Shown: piece by piece, positions 54,046 through 62,634 of the stretch
How the letters are laid out: every line of letters starts with the position of its first letter
Numbering within the stretch: position 1 is the first letter of the stretch
NCBI GenBank assembly: GCA_035762175.1
Contig: DASTPP010000021.1
Coordinates: 1 to 64,000, forward strand
DNA from: DASTPP01 sp035762175
Lineage (GTDB): Bacteria; Myxococcota_A; Polyangia; Polyangiales; Polyangiaceae
Length of the DNA stretch: 64,000 nucleotides
Direction: 5' to 3'
Notes under the pieces: model-generated
Seen by the model: the letters and a program-made list of their open reading frames with translations, nothing else
Told to the model about the DNA's origin: nothing
Database searches by the model: none
Translations under genes and position numbers: made by a program

Positions 54046-56366
54046 GCCGCCCCCCCCGGCGCGCCGTCGTCGAGCTGCCCGCCGAGCAGCGAGCGGTAGG
54101 GGCCCGGGCGCGCGACGAGCTCGCGGTGGGTGCCGCGCTGGACGACGCGGCCGGCGTCCAGCACGAGGATCTGGTCGGCCTCGCGGACGGTGCTCAGGCG
54201 GTGGGCGACGACGATCTTGGTGCACTCGACCGAGCGGAGGGCGCGCTGCACCTCGGCCTCGGTGGCCGCGTCGAGCGCGCTCGTCGCCTCGTCGAGAAAG
54301 AGCACCTTCGGCCCGGTCGCGAGGGCGCGCGCGAGGGCGATGCGCTGCCGCTGCCCGCCCGAGAGGCTGCCGCCGTCGCTCGTGACGATCGTGTCGTACT
54401 GCATCGGCATGGCCATGATATCGTCGTGAATTTGCGCGAGCTTCGCCGCCCGCTCGACCGCCTCGGGGGGCAGCGAGGGGTCGGCGAGGGCGATGTTCTC
54501 GCGGATGGTGCCCGAGAAGAGGTAGGGGCGCTGCACCACGACGCCGAGCTGCCGGCGCAGGGCGGCGAGCTCGAGGGTCGAGACGTCGCGCCCGTCGTAC
54601 GCGACGCGCCCGCCCGAGGGGGGGTAGAGCCCGAGCAGCACGTTCGCGAGCGTCGACTTGCCCGAGCCCGTGGGCCCGACGATGGCCACGAACTCGCCCG
54701 GCGCGATGCTGACGTCGACCCCCTCGAGCACCGTCGGATCTTGCGGGCCGTAGCGGAAGCTCACCCCCGAGGCCTCGATGCGCCCCGAGAGCGAAGGCGC
54801 CCCTGTGTTCTCGCGGCCCGCCCGCTCGGGGGGGGCGCCGAGCACGTCGTGGATGCGCGTGACGTGCGTGAGCAGGAGCTGCAGCTGCCCCGCGGTGCTC
54901 GTCAGGTTCGAGAAGGGCACGAGGAAGCCCACCGCGAGCGCGTTCAGCCCCAGCATCGTGCCGAGCGTCAGGTCGCCCCGCATCACCCGCGAGGCGCCGA
55001 AGGCGAGCACGGCGAGCGGGGCGGCGGTGCGGGCCGCGCTCGCGCAGGCGTCGACCAGCGCGGCGAGGCGGCCGCGGGCGATCGAGGCGTTGATGAGGTC
55101 GACGAAGAGGCGGGTCCAGCGCTGCACCGCCACGTCTTCGCAGCCGGCGGCCTTGAGCGTTTGCATGCCGGCGAGCAGCTCGATCTGGTAGTTTTCGGCC
55201 TTGGTCTGGCGCTGCACCGTCTCGGCGAGCAGCTCGCGCTGCCGCGCGAGGGGCAGCACGAAGACGGCCACCTCGACGGCCCCGAGCCCGAGGGCGATCG
55301 CGCCGAGGCTCGGGCTGGCGACGGCGAGCAGCGCGAGGTAGACGAGCACGAAGAGCCCGTCGAGCGCCCCCGAGAGCACCCCCGCGGTGAGCTGGTCGCG
55401 CACGGTGGTGTGGCTGTTCAGGCGCGCGAGCGTGTCGCCCGTCGTGCGGCGCTCGAAGAACGAGTAGGGCAGCGTGACCAGGTGCTCGAGAAAGCCCCGC
55501 GTCATGCGCACGTCGACGGCGGCGCGCAGGGCGAGCATCGCGTAGCCGCGCAGCAGCGTGAAGAGCCACTGGAAGAGCACGACGCCGCCGAGCCCGGCGC
55601 CGAGCACCGCGAGCAGGCCGAAGTCGCCGCGCGGCACGACGCGGTCGACGAGCACGCCCGTGAGCGCCGGCAGCGCGAGGCCGAGCGCCTGCAGCGCGAG
55701 CGACGCGAGCAGCACGCGCGCCCAGCCCCCCCGCTCGCGCAGGAGCTGGCGCACGATGGGGGCGAGGGGGGCGCGCTCGGCGGCGCGGGGCGCGAGATCG
55801 GCCGAGGGCTCGAGCTCGATGGCGACGCCGGTGAACGAGCGGCCCGCCTCGGCGAAGGTCAGGCGCCGCCGCCCGTACGCCGGGTCGACCACGACGAGGT
55901 GCGAGCCCGTCGCGCGCTCGAGGACCACGAAGTGGGTAAACTCCCAGTGGAGGATGCTGCCCGGCGGCAAGCACCCGAGCTCTTCGAGCTCGAGCTGCAC
56001 GCCGCGCGCGGCGAGCCCTTGCGCCCGCGCCGCGCGGACGATGGCCAGCGCCGAGGCGCCGTTGCGCCCGCTCGTCATCGCCCCGGACAGCTCGTCGAGC
56101 GGCACGTGCCGCCCGTGGAAGCCCAGCGTCATCGCCAGGCAGGCGGCGCCGCACTCGGTCGGCGTCCGCTGCGTAATGATGGGGATGGTGCGGCGCCCGA
56201 GCGACGAGGCCAGCTCGCGGGCCCCCTCGAGCAGGGCCCCCTTGGTCGGGCGGGGGGCGGCCACGACGGCCCCGAGCAAGGGCGCCGGGCCCTGGTGGTG
56301 GGCGAGCGCCTCGGGGCGGTACTCGATGGCCCCGGGGCGGGCGGCGGGCGCGTGGGCGTCGCTCAC
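54042..56366 (-). CDS. lanT: peptidase-containing ABC exporter (C39 peptidase, PCAT)
   Basis: Exporter of 774 aa. Residues about 60-190 are a C39 peptidase: catalytic Cys in TQRTPTECGAACLAMTLGF, His in WEFTHFVVLERATG, Asp in LVVVDPAYG. It would cut the leader after the GG of the precursor (residues 30-31). Residues about 205-450 carry six membrane helices; about 500-770 the nucleotide-binding domain: Walker A IVGPTGSGKSTLANVL, signature SLSGGQRQRIALARAL, Walker B KVLFLDEATSALDAA. Starts 49 bp after LanC and overlaps LanB-2. All catalytic residues are present, so leader removal and export are probably coupled. Confidence 0.94.
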   Translation of the reverse strand: MSDAHAPAARPGAIEYRPEALAHHQGPAPLLGAVVAAPRPTKGALLEGARELASSLGRRTIPIITQRTPTECGAACLAMTLGFHGRHVPLDELSGAMTSGRNGASALAIVRAARAQGLAARGVQLELEELGCLPPGSILHWEFTHFVVLERATGSHLVVVDPAYGRRRLTFAEAGRSFTGVAIELEPSADLAPRAAERAPLAPIVRQLLRERGGWARVLLASLALQALGLALPALTGVLVDRVVPRGDFGLLAVLGAGLGGVVLFQWLFTLLRGYAMLALRAAVDVRMTRGFLEHLVTLPYSFFERRTTGDTLARLNSHTTVRDQLTAGVLSGALDGLFVLVYLALLAVASPSLGAIALGLGAVEVAVFVLPLARQRELLAETVQRQTKAENYQIELLAGMQTLKAAGCEDVAVQRWTRLFVDLINASIARGRLAALVDACASAARTAAPLAVLAFGASRVMRGDLTLGTMLGLNALAVGFLVPFSNLTSTAGQLQLLLTHVTRIHDVLGAPPERAGRENTGAPSLSGRIEASGVSFRYGPQDPTVLEGVDVSIAPGEFVAIVGPTGSGKSTLANVLLGLYPPSGGRVAYDGRDVSTLELAALRRQLGVVVQRPYLFSGTIRENIALADPSLPPEAVERAAKLAQIHDDIMAMPMQYDTIVTSDGGSLSGGQRQRIALARALATGPKVLFLDEATSALDAATEAEVQRALRSVECTKIVVAHRLSTVREADQILVLDAGRVVQRGTHRELVARPGPYRSLLGGQLDDGAPGGAA

Positions 56367-56415
56367 GGCGCCCCCCGAAGGCCCGCGGCGGCGAGGGTGC
56401 TGGCAGGCGCAAGGT

Positions 56416-57657
56416 TCATGGCGGGCCCGAGAGCAGAAGGAGGGCGTCCCAGGTAGGCTCGGAGTCGCTCGCGAACGCGAGTAGCGCGAGCGCCACCCCG
56501 GCCGCGCCGCTCAAGAAGGTGGGGTCGTCGACCCACTGCGTCGTCTTGCCGTCGGGGGCGTAATAGAACGCATAGCCGGCCACCCCCCTGCCCTCTCGTC
56601 GCATCGCTAGACCTCGCTCGAGCCAGGCGAGCGCCGCCTCGCCGAGGGGGCCGTCGCCGGTCGCCTGGTGCATGCGATTCAACATGTGGGCCAGGCCGAG
56701 GGTGCCGTGGCAGAGCCCGGCGTCGACGATCTTGCTCGCCTCGGGGTCGCGCGCCCCGGCCCGCCGCGCGAGCTCGATCGCCTCGCGCTCGAGCGGCGCC
56801 GAGCCGAGCGCGCGCGCCGCCGCGAGCCAGGCCGCGGCGACGCCCGGGTCGCCGTAGCACCACGCGGGCTTGGTGGCCGCGGGCGCGATGCCCTCGCCCA
56901 CGAAATAGGGGTAGGCGCTCGCGGCCGACTCGGGCAATCGTCGCGCGCGGGCCTCGCACAGGGCGCCGCGCACGAGGCGCTCGCTCTGCCGCGGCTCGAC
57001 GCCGGCCGCGAGGCAGCGCGCGGCGAGGGCGACGACCCCGGGCGCGCCGTGCGCCAAGCCCAGATCGTAGCGCACGCCCGCGCCGTCGCCTCGCGGCGTC
57101 GCCCAGCGGAGGCCGAGCTCGGTGCGCTCGGCCAGGGCCTCGAGGTGACGAAGCACCGAGGCGGCCATGCGCCGCGACGCCGGCAGCCGCTCGAGCGCAT
57201 ACACCCCGAGCCCGACGAGCCCGCTCACCAGATCGTAGGGCCCCGCCCAGCGCTCGGCGGCGAGGTAGTCTTCGATCGCTTCGTCGATCTCGTCGAGGGC
57301 GACGGGCACGCCGCTGCCGCGCCCGGCGTCGGCGGCGCAGAACGCGACCCCGGCGATGCCGCAGTAGAGCGAGACGCCGGGGTCGCCTTCGTGCGCGAGC
57401 GACTCGCTCGCGAGCTCGAGGTAGCGCTCGGCGCTCGCCGCGTAGGCGCCCCCGCCGAGCGCCTTGGCCGCGTGCGCGTGCACGAGCGCGACCTGGGCGT
57501 ACTGCCACGAGGGCGGCTCGGCCCCCTCGCCCTCGTGCGGCACGAAGTCGGGCAGCGCCTCGGCGATGTCGAGCGCGGCCGAGCGCGCCCGCTCGGCGAG
57601 CGCGCCGGTGGCGAGCGCACGCCAGGGCTTCGGCGCGGGTGCCGCCCCCCCGCTCAC
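56416..57657 (-). CDS. lanC: lanthionine cyclase LanC
   Basis: Cyclase of 413 aa, normal length. It catalyses addition of Cys thiols to dehydrated Ser/Thr to make (methyl)lanthionine. The zinc ligands are Cys in KPAWCYGDPGVAAAWL (about 266) and Cys-His in AGLCHGTLGLAHMLN (about 313-314). The general acid/base His is in YDLGLAHGAPGVVALA (about 202). GxxG repeats typical of the alpha/alpha toroid are visible (VSGLVGLGVYALERLP). Start is GTG 57657, overlapping the MBL-2 stop as GTGA. One LanC serves two LanBs. Confidence 0.93.
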   Translation of the reverse strand: MSGGAAPAPKPWRALATGALAERARSAALDIAEALPDFVPHEGEGAEPPSWQYAQVALVHAHAAKALGGGAYAASAERYLELASESLAHEGDPGVSLYCGIAGVAFCAADAGRGSGVPVALDEIDEAIEDYLAAERWAGPYDLVSGLVGLGVYALERLPASRRMAASVLRHLEALAERTELGLRWATPRGDGAGVRYDLGLAHGAPGVVALAARCLAAGVEPRQSERLVRGALCEARARRLPESAASAYPYFVGEGIAPAATKPAWCYGDPGVAAAWLAAARALGSAPLEREAIELARRAGARDPEASKIVDAGLCHGTLGLAHMLNRMHQATGDGPLGEAALAWLERGLAMRREGRGVAGYAFYYAPDGKTTQWVDDPTFLSGAAGVALALLAFASDSEPTWDALLLLSGPP

Positions 57658-59015
57658 GCCGGGCCCCCTTCGGCGCGGGGGGCGCGGACGCAGAGGGGGG
57701 CGCCCGCCTCGTCGGCGGCGGCCGCGCGGTAGCGGCGCAGGGTCGCCTCGGGGTGCCGCAGGGGGTGGAAGTAGCCCCAGAGCACGTCGGTGAGCAGGCT
57801 GACGAGGGGGCAGCTCGGGTGCCATGCCTCGTGAAAGGCCTTCACGATGGCGCGCGCCTCGAACTCGCCGCGCAGGAGCGCGAGCAGGTCGGTGGCCCAG
57901 CAGGTGGCCGCGCCGACGTAGCGCAGATCGCCGAGGTCGGCGGCGGCGTCGACCGGCTCGAACGAGCAGCCCGTCGGGTCGTATTCGAGCGCGCAGGCGC
58001 CCCCCTCGGCGTCGAGGCGCAACACCCAGACGAAGGTCGGCTTGCGCCCCTCGAGCGCCCGCTCGTCGAGCGAGTAGAGGCGGCGAAAGAGGTAATGGCC
58101 GTAGAGGTGCTCGGCGATGCGCGCGAGCCCCGCCTCGAGCTCGGGCCAGTCGGCCTCGTCGAAGGCGGGGTCGCCGCAGTAGGGCTCGAGGGGCTCGGAG
58201 GGGGCGCGGCGGAAGCGGGGCTTCGGGGGCCACGACGCGCGCGGCGCCGTGCGCAAGAAGGGGGCGCTCTCGGCGCCCACGAGGGCCCCGGCCTCGAAAC
58301 GGAACGACTGCCCGGCGAGGGGCTTGAAGCGCGCGCCGCCCTTCAGGCCGGCGAGGCTCGGGCCCTCGAAGAAGGGCGTGTCGCGCCCGGCCGCGTGCAT
58401 CTCGCGCGCCTCGAGGTGGCGCCCGACCGGCGAGGCGGGGGCGAGCGCGACCTCCATGCCTTCGAAGAGGAGCACCTCGGCACCCCCGCGCTCGGACCAG
58501 CCTGACACGATCTGGCGCGCGGCGTCGGTGACGTCGATGTCGACGTTGGTGAAGAACGCGCCAGCCTGGCGGAGGTCGCGGACGCCGTACGCGAGCGTGT
58601 CCCACTCGTTGGTGGGGAAGGGCCCCGAGTGGTCGGGGCCGAAGAGCCGCACCTCGAGATCGCCGAGGCGCAGCGCGGCGTCGGGCGCGACGAGGCGCAC
58701 GCCGAAGCCCATCTCTTCGAGCAGCCGGCGGGCCGCCCGCGACGAGCGCGACGAGAGCCAGACGGGCACCGAGCGGTCGACGCGCGCGAGCGACGCGACG
58801 CTGAAGTGGTCTTCGTGCTCGTGCGTCAGGAAGACGGCGTCGACGGGCGGCAGGGCCGTAAAATCGAACGCCCGCGGGGGCCAGAAGTGAAAGTCGAGTC
58901 GCCGGTTGCGGGGGCCGTTGCCCACCTCGTCGACCAGCAGCGGGTCGACCAGCAGCCGGGTCTGCGGCGAGGCGAGCAGCCAGCCCTGCCAGCCGAGGTA
59001 CGTCGCTTCGAACAT
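57654..59015 (-). CDS. MBL-fold metallo-hydrolase, lanthipeptide locus (paralogue 2)
   Basis: Protein of 453 aa with the same design as the gene at 46362. N terminus MFEATYLGWQGWLLASPQTR, metal motif AVFLTHEHEDHFSVASLAR, His in RLFGPDHSGPFPTNEWDTL, Asp in GAFFTNVDIDVTDAARQIV. C-terminal domain with FDEADWPELEAGLARIAEHL, RKPTFVWVLRLDAEGGACALE and FHPLRHPEATLRRYRAAAAD. A GGAGGGG ribosome site precedes ATG 59015, downstream of the two hairpins that follow the precursor. First enzyme gene of the operon. It may remove an ester, thioester or tRNA-linked adduct; no evidence for a given reaction. Confidence 0.87.
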   Translation of the reverse strand: MFEATYLGWQGWLLASPQTRLLVDPLLVDEVGNGPRNRRLDFHFWPPRAFDFTALPPVDAVFLTHEHEDHFSVASLARVDRSVPVWLSSRSSRAARRLLEEMGFGVRLVAPDAALRLGDLEVRLFGPDHSGPFPTNEWDTLAYGVRDLRQAGAFFTNVDIDVTDAARQIVSGWSERGGAEVLLFEGMEVALAPASPVGRHLEAREMHAAGRDTPFFEGPSLAGLKGGARFKPLAGQSFRFEAGALVGAESAPFLRTAPRASWPPKPRFRRAPSEPLEPYCGDPAFDEADWPELEAGLARIAEHLYGHYLFRRLYSLDERALEGRKPTFVWVLRLDAEGGACALEYDPTGCSFEPVDAAADLGDLRYVGAATCWATDLLALLRGEFEARAIVKAFHEAWHPSCPLVSLLTDVLWGYFHPLRHPEATLRRYRAAAADEAGAPLCVRAPRAEGGPA

Positions 59016-59335
59016 CGCCCCTCCGAGGCCTCCACGAGCATGGTCTCACAAACGCCCACGAGACGCACCGAGGCGCGTCCCGTGGGCGTTTTCCAGCCCC
59101 GCGCGCGCCGCCCGGGCCCGGGCCGGCGCGCGCGGGGCGCGTTCTCTAACTCGGTCGCGCAGACGTAGAAGCAGCTGTAGCGCCCGGCCGCGCCGGCGAC
59201 GGCGAAGACGATGACGCTCTTCGGCTGCGCCACGTTGGCGCTGCCGCCGACGATCTCCTCGAGGGTCTCGTCTTGGAGCTTCTTGATGGTCTGGCGGTTG
59301 AGGGAAAACTTCTTCGGGCTCTTCGATTCGCTCAT
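58826..59335 (-). CDS. lanA: class I lanthipeptide precursor (stop apparently lost)
   Basis: Leader MSESKSPKKFSLNRQTIKKL then QDETLEEIVGG: FSLN at 10-13 is the FxLx (FNLD-like) box bound by LanB, and the Gly-Gly at 30-31 is the C39 site. Predicted core starts SANVAQPKSVIVFAVAG (32-48), then AAGRYSCFYVCATE (49-62): Ser32, Ser40, Ser54, Thr61 and Cys55, Cys59 allow up to two rings. After Glu62 the frame reads TTA (59147-59149) and runs on without stop to 58826 through both hairpins and into the MBL-2 gene in another frame (169 aa). Loss of one T would give GAG TAG, a stop right before hairpin 1. GAGGAGGGG lies before ATG 59335. The biologically expected gene is 59146-59335. Confidence 0.8.
   Translation of the reverse strand: MSESKSPKKFSLNRQTIKKLQDETLEEIVGGSANVAQPKSVIVFAVAGAAGRYSCFYVCATELENAPRARRPGPGRRARGWKTPTGRASVRLVGVCETMLVEASEGRCSKRRTSAGRAGCSPRRRPGCWSTRCWSTRWATAPATGDSTFTSGPRGRSILRPCRPSTPSS
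59051..59090 (-). terminator. hairpin 2 between precursor and enzymes
   Basis: On the minus strand AACGCCCACGGGACGC pairs with GCGTCTCGTGGGCGTT across an 8-base loop: 16-bp stem with a single G-U. It is followed only by TTGTGAG, so it should be a partial terminator or mRNA-stabilising hairpin, as between nisA and nisB. It lies 35 bp before the MBL-2 start. Confidence 0.7.
59096..59138 (-). terminator. hairpin 1 directly after the precursor core
   Basis: Perfect 15-bp inverted repeat GCCCCGCGCGCGCCG / CGGCGCGCGCGGGGC with a 13-base GC loop. It starts 8 bases after the expected stop of the precursor. With hairpin 2 it forms a double structure expected to lower readthrough, favouring precursor over enzyme expression. 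No clear U-tract follows (GGAAAACG). Confidence 0.7.
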
Positions 59336-59341
59336 GGTGGT

Positions 59342-59350
59342 CCCCTCCTC
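59342..59350 (-). promoter_or_regulatory. strong ribosome binding site of the precursor gene
   Basis: GAGGAGGGG, six bases before ATG 59335, the best Shine-Dalgarno match in this locus. It fixes the precursor start against the in-frame ATG at 59380 and fits high expression of the precursor relative to the coupled enzyme genes. Confidence 0.75.
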
Positions 59351-59534
59351 AGGGGCGGTTGGGTGAAAAACAGCAATCACGATGGTTGCTGCGAGAGAGC
59401 TTGGTCGACGGTCGCCGCGGCGTAGCTGGTTGGGCGGTCGCGGCGAGGGAGCTTGGTCGATCGCTACCGCGGGGCGGCTTGCTCGATGGCCCCCGCGGGG
59501 GGCTCGCCCGGCGGGCCGCGGCGGGCGGGCCCGG

Positions 59535-61025
59535 TCAGGGCCGGGGCCGGCGGCCGGGGCGCTTCGGGGCGGCCGGGCGGGCGCGGGCGGCCGCCGCGCC
59601 GGGGCCCGGGGCCTCGAGCGCGAGGACGCCGCGGGTGAACAGGGATTGCAATCGGTCGAGCCGCGCGCCCTCGAAGTGAACCTCGCCGGCGCGGCGCTCG
59701 AGGACGTCGTGCACGATCTCGAGATCGCGCCCGTCGAGGCGCAGGCTCACGTAATCGGAGACGACGCGCCCGCCCTCGGGGTCGAAGGCGCGCACGGCGG
59801 GGTTGAGCGCCACGCGCAGGGCGTCGAAGGCGGGCGGCTCGGGCGCGTCGCCGGCGAGGGCGCGGCCGAGGCTGTCGGCGAGGCTCGCGGCGAAGGCCGC
59901 GCGGGTGTAGGTGCGCTCGATGTACGCGCGGCCCAGGCGGCAGGCGGCGCGCGGCCCCTCGGGGCGCGCGAGGCCCTCGACGATGCGCCGCGCGACGGGG
60001 GCGTAGGCGCCCGGGCCGCCGAAGGCCATGTCGGGGCTCTCGGCGGCGTCGATGCCGTGGCCGGCCGGCAGGCTGCGGCGGTTGTTGCCGATGCCGTTGG
60101 TGTAGACCGGGCAGCCGTGGAAGACCGACTCGAGAACGTAAAACCCAAAGTACTCGGGGAACGTATTGTACGCAAGGCCGAACGCGCTCTTTCGAAACAA
60201 GTCGAAAAGCGCCTGCTGGCTCAGCGCGGGCGACGGAATCAAGAGATCGCCGAGGCCGCAGCCGAGCTCGGCGAGCGCCGCGCGCGCGGCGCCGACGTCG
60301 AGCGGGTAGCCGTGCGCGAGCGACTGCTCGAGCGCGGCGTAGTCGCCTTCGAACACGACGAGCCGGACGCGCCGGCCCCCGCCGCGGCCGCGCTCGAGCC
60401 GGTTCAGCTCGAGCAAGATCGAGAAGACCGCCCGCCAGTCGGCCTTGCGCGGCTGGATCGCGTGCCCCACCACGTCGCCCGCCGCGAGCGCGCGCAAGGC
60501 CGCCTCGGGCACCGCCTCGCCGCCCGCCTCGTCGGCCCCGTCGGGGCGCTCGACGCAGGGCAGCGGCGCGACCACCGCGTCGACCGCGTGGAACGCGCGC
60601 GGGTCGAGGCAGCGCCGCCGCCGCCAGTCGGGCATCGTCAAAATGGCTCGGGCGATATCGCGCACGTAGTCGGAAAGCGCCAGGTAGCGGTCGATGAGCG
60701 GGTTGGCTATCCACACGCCGGGCTCGCCCACCAGGCCGTGGAAGAGCACCAGGTTCTTGGCCGCGATCGACCGCCGGGGCGGGCGGATGGCCAGGCCGAT
60801 GTCGCAGTAGATCGCCGCGTCGGCGGGCGGGGCGGCCTCGAGGCGCGAGACCCGTTCGGCGCTCGCGAAGGGCAGGAGCCGGTCGCGCCCGTGCAATCGG
60901 TAATGGTGGTGCGGATCGAGCCGCCAGCCGAGCTTCGACAGCTCTTGCTCGAGAATGAGGTTGATCGCCCCGGGCGCGCCGCCGTGCGGCGCCTCTTCGA
61001 GAAATAGTTTCATCGTGCCCGACAT
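59535..61025 (-). CDS. GT-B-type glycosyltransferase-like protein
   Basis: Protein of 496 aa with no signal peptide. ATG 61025 is used (61013 is an alternative). The first 170 residues (KLFLEEAPHGGAPGAINLIL, YCDIGLAIRPPRRSI) look like a Rossmann domain. The donor-binding half has FPEYFGFYVLESVFHGCPVY (E-x7-E-like) and TNGIGNNRRSLPAGHG, typical of GT4/GT-B enzymes. The C-terminal 110 residues (VSDYVSLRLDGRDLEIVHDV) are a separate domain, then Ala/Pro/Arg-rich. It ends 199 bp before the precursor start, same strand; that gap has three imperfect repeats of GCTTGGTCGA-like sequence. Could glycosylate the peptide or be unrelated. Confidence 0.7.
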   Translation of the reverse strand: MSGTMKLFLEEAPHGGAPGAINLILEQELSKLGWRLDPHHHYRLHGRDRLLPFASAERVSRLEAAPPADAAIYCDIGLAIRPPRRSIAAKNLVLFHGLVGEPGVWIANPLIDRYLALSDYVRDIARAILTMPDWRRRRCLDPRAFHAVDAVVAPLPCVERPDGADEAGGEAVPEAALRALAAGDVVGHAIQPRKADWRAVFSILLELNRLERGRGGGRRVRLVVFEGDYAALEQSLAHGYPLDVGAARAALAELGCGLGDLLIPSPALSQQALFDLFRKSAFGLAYNTFPEYFGFYVLESVFHGCPVYTNGIGNNRRSLPAGHGIDAAESPDMAFGGPGAYAPVARRIVEGLARPEGPRAACRLGRAYIERTYTRAAFAASLADSLGRALAGDAPEPPAFDALRVALNPAVRAFDPEGGRVVSDYVSLRLDGRDLEIVHDVLERRAGEVHFEGARLDRLQSLFTRGVLALEAPGPGAAAARARPAAPKRPGRRPRP

Positions 61026-61323
61026 GGCCGCTCAACCCCTCGGGGTCGCCCTATCGCAAGTCCCGTGCCCCGCGCGGCGCGGGGCCCGGGGCGGCGAAAG
61101 GGCGCGGAAACGCAGGGGGCCGGGCCTGCGCTCTTCACATTTTCAACACGTAGGTTGCGCAGAGCGGGCAGGTTGCGCAACGTGGAAACCGACGCAACTT
61201 GGGCAGGCACGCCCGCGCGGCGCCGGCATGCGCGCGCATTTGCGGCGTCGCCGGGCTCCCCCCCGGGCGCCCGCTGCGCCCTCCGCGGTGGCACCTCGCT
61301 TGCTTGGGCTCGCCCCCATCGTC

Positions 61324-62577
61324 ATGACCGAACCGATGAAGCGAACGATGGCGGCGGTGCGCGAGCTCGGGCAGATGATCGAGAGCCGGTGGCGCGCGCG
61401 CCGCTACGACGATCTCGCCTTCGCCGAGATCGCCCAGGTCGCCCTCGGCGAGTGCCCGCTGCACCTGCGCGCCGACCCGCGCGAGGTACTCGCGTGGGTG
61501 CTGTCCGACGAGCAGATGCCCCCGCAGCTGAGCCCCCCCGGGCCCGCGGCCTCGGCGCAGTTCGGCCAGCCGCCGGTCACGGCCTTCTCGACCCGGCGCT
61601 TCGTCATCGACTTTCTCTTCTGGCGCGACGGCACGACGGCCATCCACGATCACGCGTTCGACGGCGCGTTCCAGGTGGTGTGTGGCTCGAGCGTGCACGG
61701 CGAGTGGGCCTTCACGGCCGAAGAGCGGGTCAACGAGCTCGTGTCGTTCGGCTCGCTCGCGCCGAAGCGCCTCGAGCTCCTCGGCGTCGGCGACACCCGC
61801 CCGATCCGGCGCGGCGCCGGGTTCGTCCATTCGTTGTTTCACATGGACCACCCCTCGGTGAGCGCGGTCGTGCGCACGTGCACGCTCGCCGACGTGCTGC
61901 AGCAGCAGTACCTGCCGCCCGGCCTCTCGCTGACGAGCTTCAACCAGGACTGGCGCCGGGCCCTGCGCCTCGAGTCGCTGCGGGCGCTACGCGACTTCGA
62001 CCGCAAGGGCTTCGAGGCCGCGCTGCGCGAAGAGGCCCGGCGGCAGGAGCCCGCGGGGCTCTTCGAGCTGCTCCGCCGCCTGCCCGAGGAGACCGGGCTG
62101 ATCGTCGAGGCGGCGCGCCCCGCCCTCGGCGGGCGCGTCGACCGGCTCGTCGCCGCGCGCGACGAAGACCAGCGCCGGACCGGCATCGCCCTGCGGCGCC
62201 GGCACGTCCGGTCGCCCGAGCACCGCTTCTTCCTCGCGGCGCTGGCGAACGCGCCCGACCGCGGGCACCTGCTCGGGCTGGTGTCCGCCCGCCACCCCGA
62301 GGCGCCGCCGCTCGAGACCGTGCTGCGCTGGGTGGGCGAGCTCGCGGGCGTGCCCTCGCGGGGCGACCCCGCGCGGAACGCCCTCGGCCTGCCCGGCGAG
62401 GGCGGGTACACCGAGGTCTTGCGGTACGCGCTCGAGGGCCTGTCGCTGCCCGAGATCGAGGCGCGCGTCGCGGACGAGTTCGAGGTCGAAGACCCGGCCG
62501 AGCAGCGCGAGGCGCTCGCGGCGATGTACCGCTTCGTGCGCGACGACTCGATCTTCAAGACCGTCGTCGCGCCCTGA
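61324..62577 (+). CDS. cupin-fold protein, unknown function
   Basis: Protein of 417 aa from ATG 61324 (MTEPMKRTMAAVRELGQ), divergent from the glycosyltransferase with about 300 bp between them. Residues about 90-190 are a cupin barrel like cysteine-dioxygenase relatives: FLFWRDGTTAIHDHAFDGAF (metal HxH), QVVCGSSVHGEWAF, and a second motif IRRGAGFVHSLFHMDHPS. Iron or another metal is expected. The C-terminal 220 residues are helical and end with LPEIEARVADEFEVEDPAEQ. No product or substrate can be named. Part of the same neighbourhood, so possible additional tailoring, but it is transcribed the other way. Confidence 0.72.
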   Translation: MTEPMKRTMAAVRELGQMIESRWRARRYDDLAFAEIAQVALGECPLHLRADPREVLAWVLSDEQMPPQLSPPGPAASAQFGQPPVTAFSTRRFVIDFLFWRDGTTAIHDHAFDGAFQVVCGSSVHGEWAFTAEERVNELVSFGSLAPKRLELLGVGDTRPIRRGAGFVHSLFHMDHPSVSAVVRTCTLADVLQQQYLPPGLSLTSFNQDWRRALRLESLRALRDFDRKGFEAALREEARRQEPAGLFELLRRLPEETGLIVEAARPALGGRVDRLVAARDEDQRRTGIALRRRHVRSPEHRFFLAALANAPDRGHLLGLVSARHPEAPPLETVLRWVGELAGVPSRGDPARNALGLPGEGGYTEVLRYALEGLSLPEIEARVADEFEVEDPAEQREALAAMYRFVRDDSIFKTVVAP

Positions 62578-62634
62578 GGCCCCGCGCGGCCGGGCCCTTC
62601 GGCGGGGGGCCGGGGGCCCGGGCGCGCGGGCGGG

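Noticed and set aside
59535..61025. Precursor-modifying YcaO or radical-SAM enzyme upstream of the precursor
   Set aside because: No CxxxCxxC or YcaO ATP motif; donor-binding motifs fit a GT-B glycosyltransferase.
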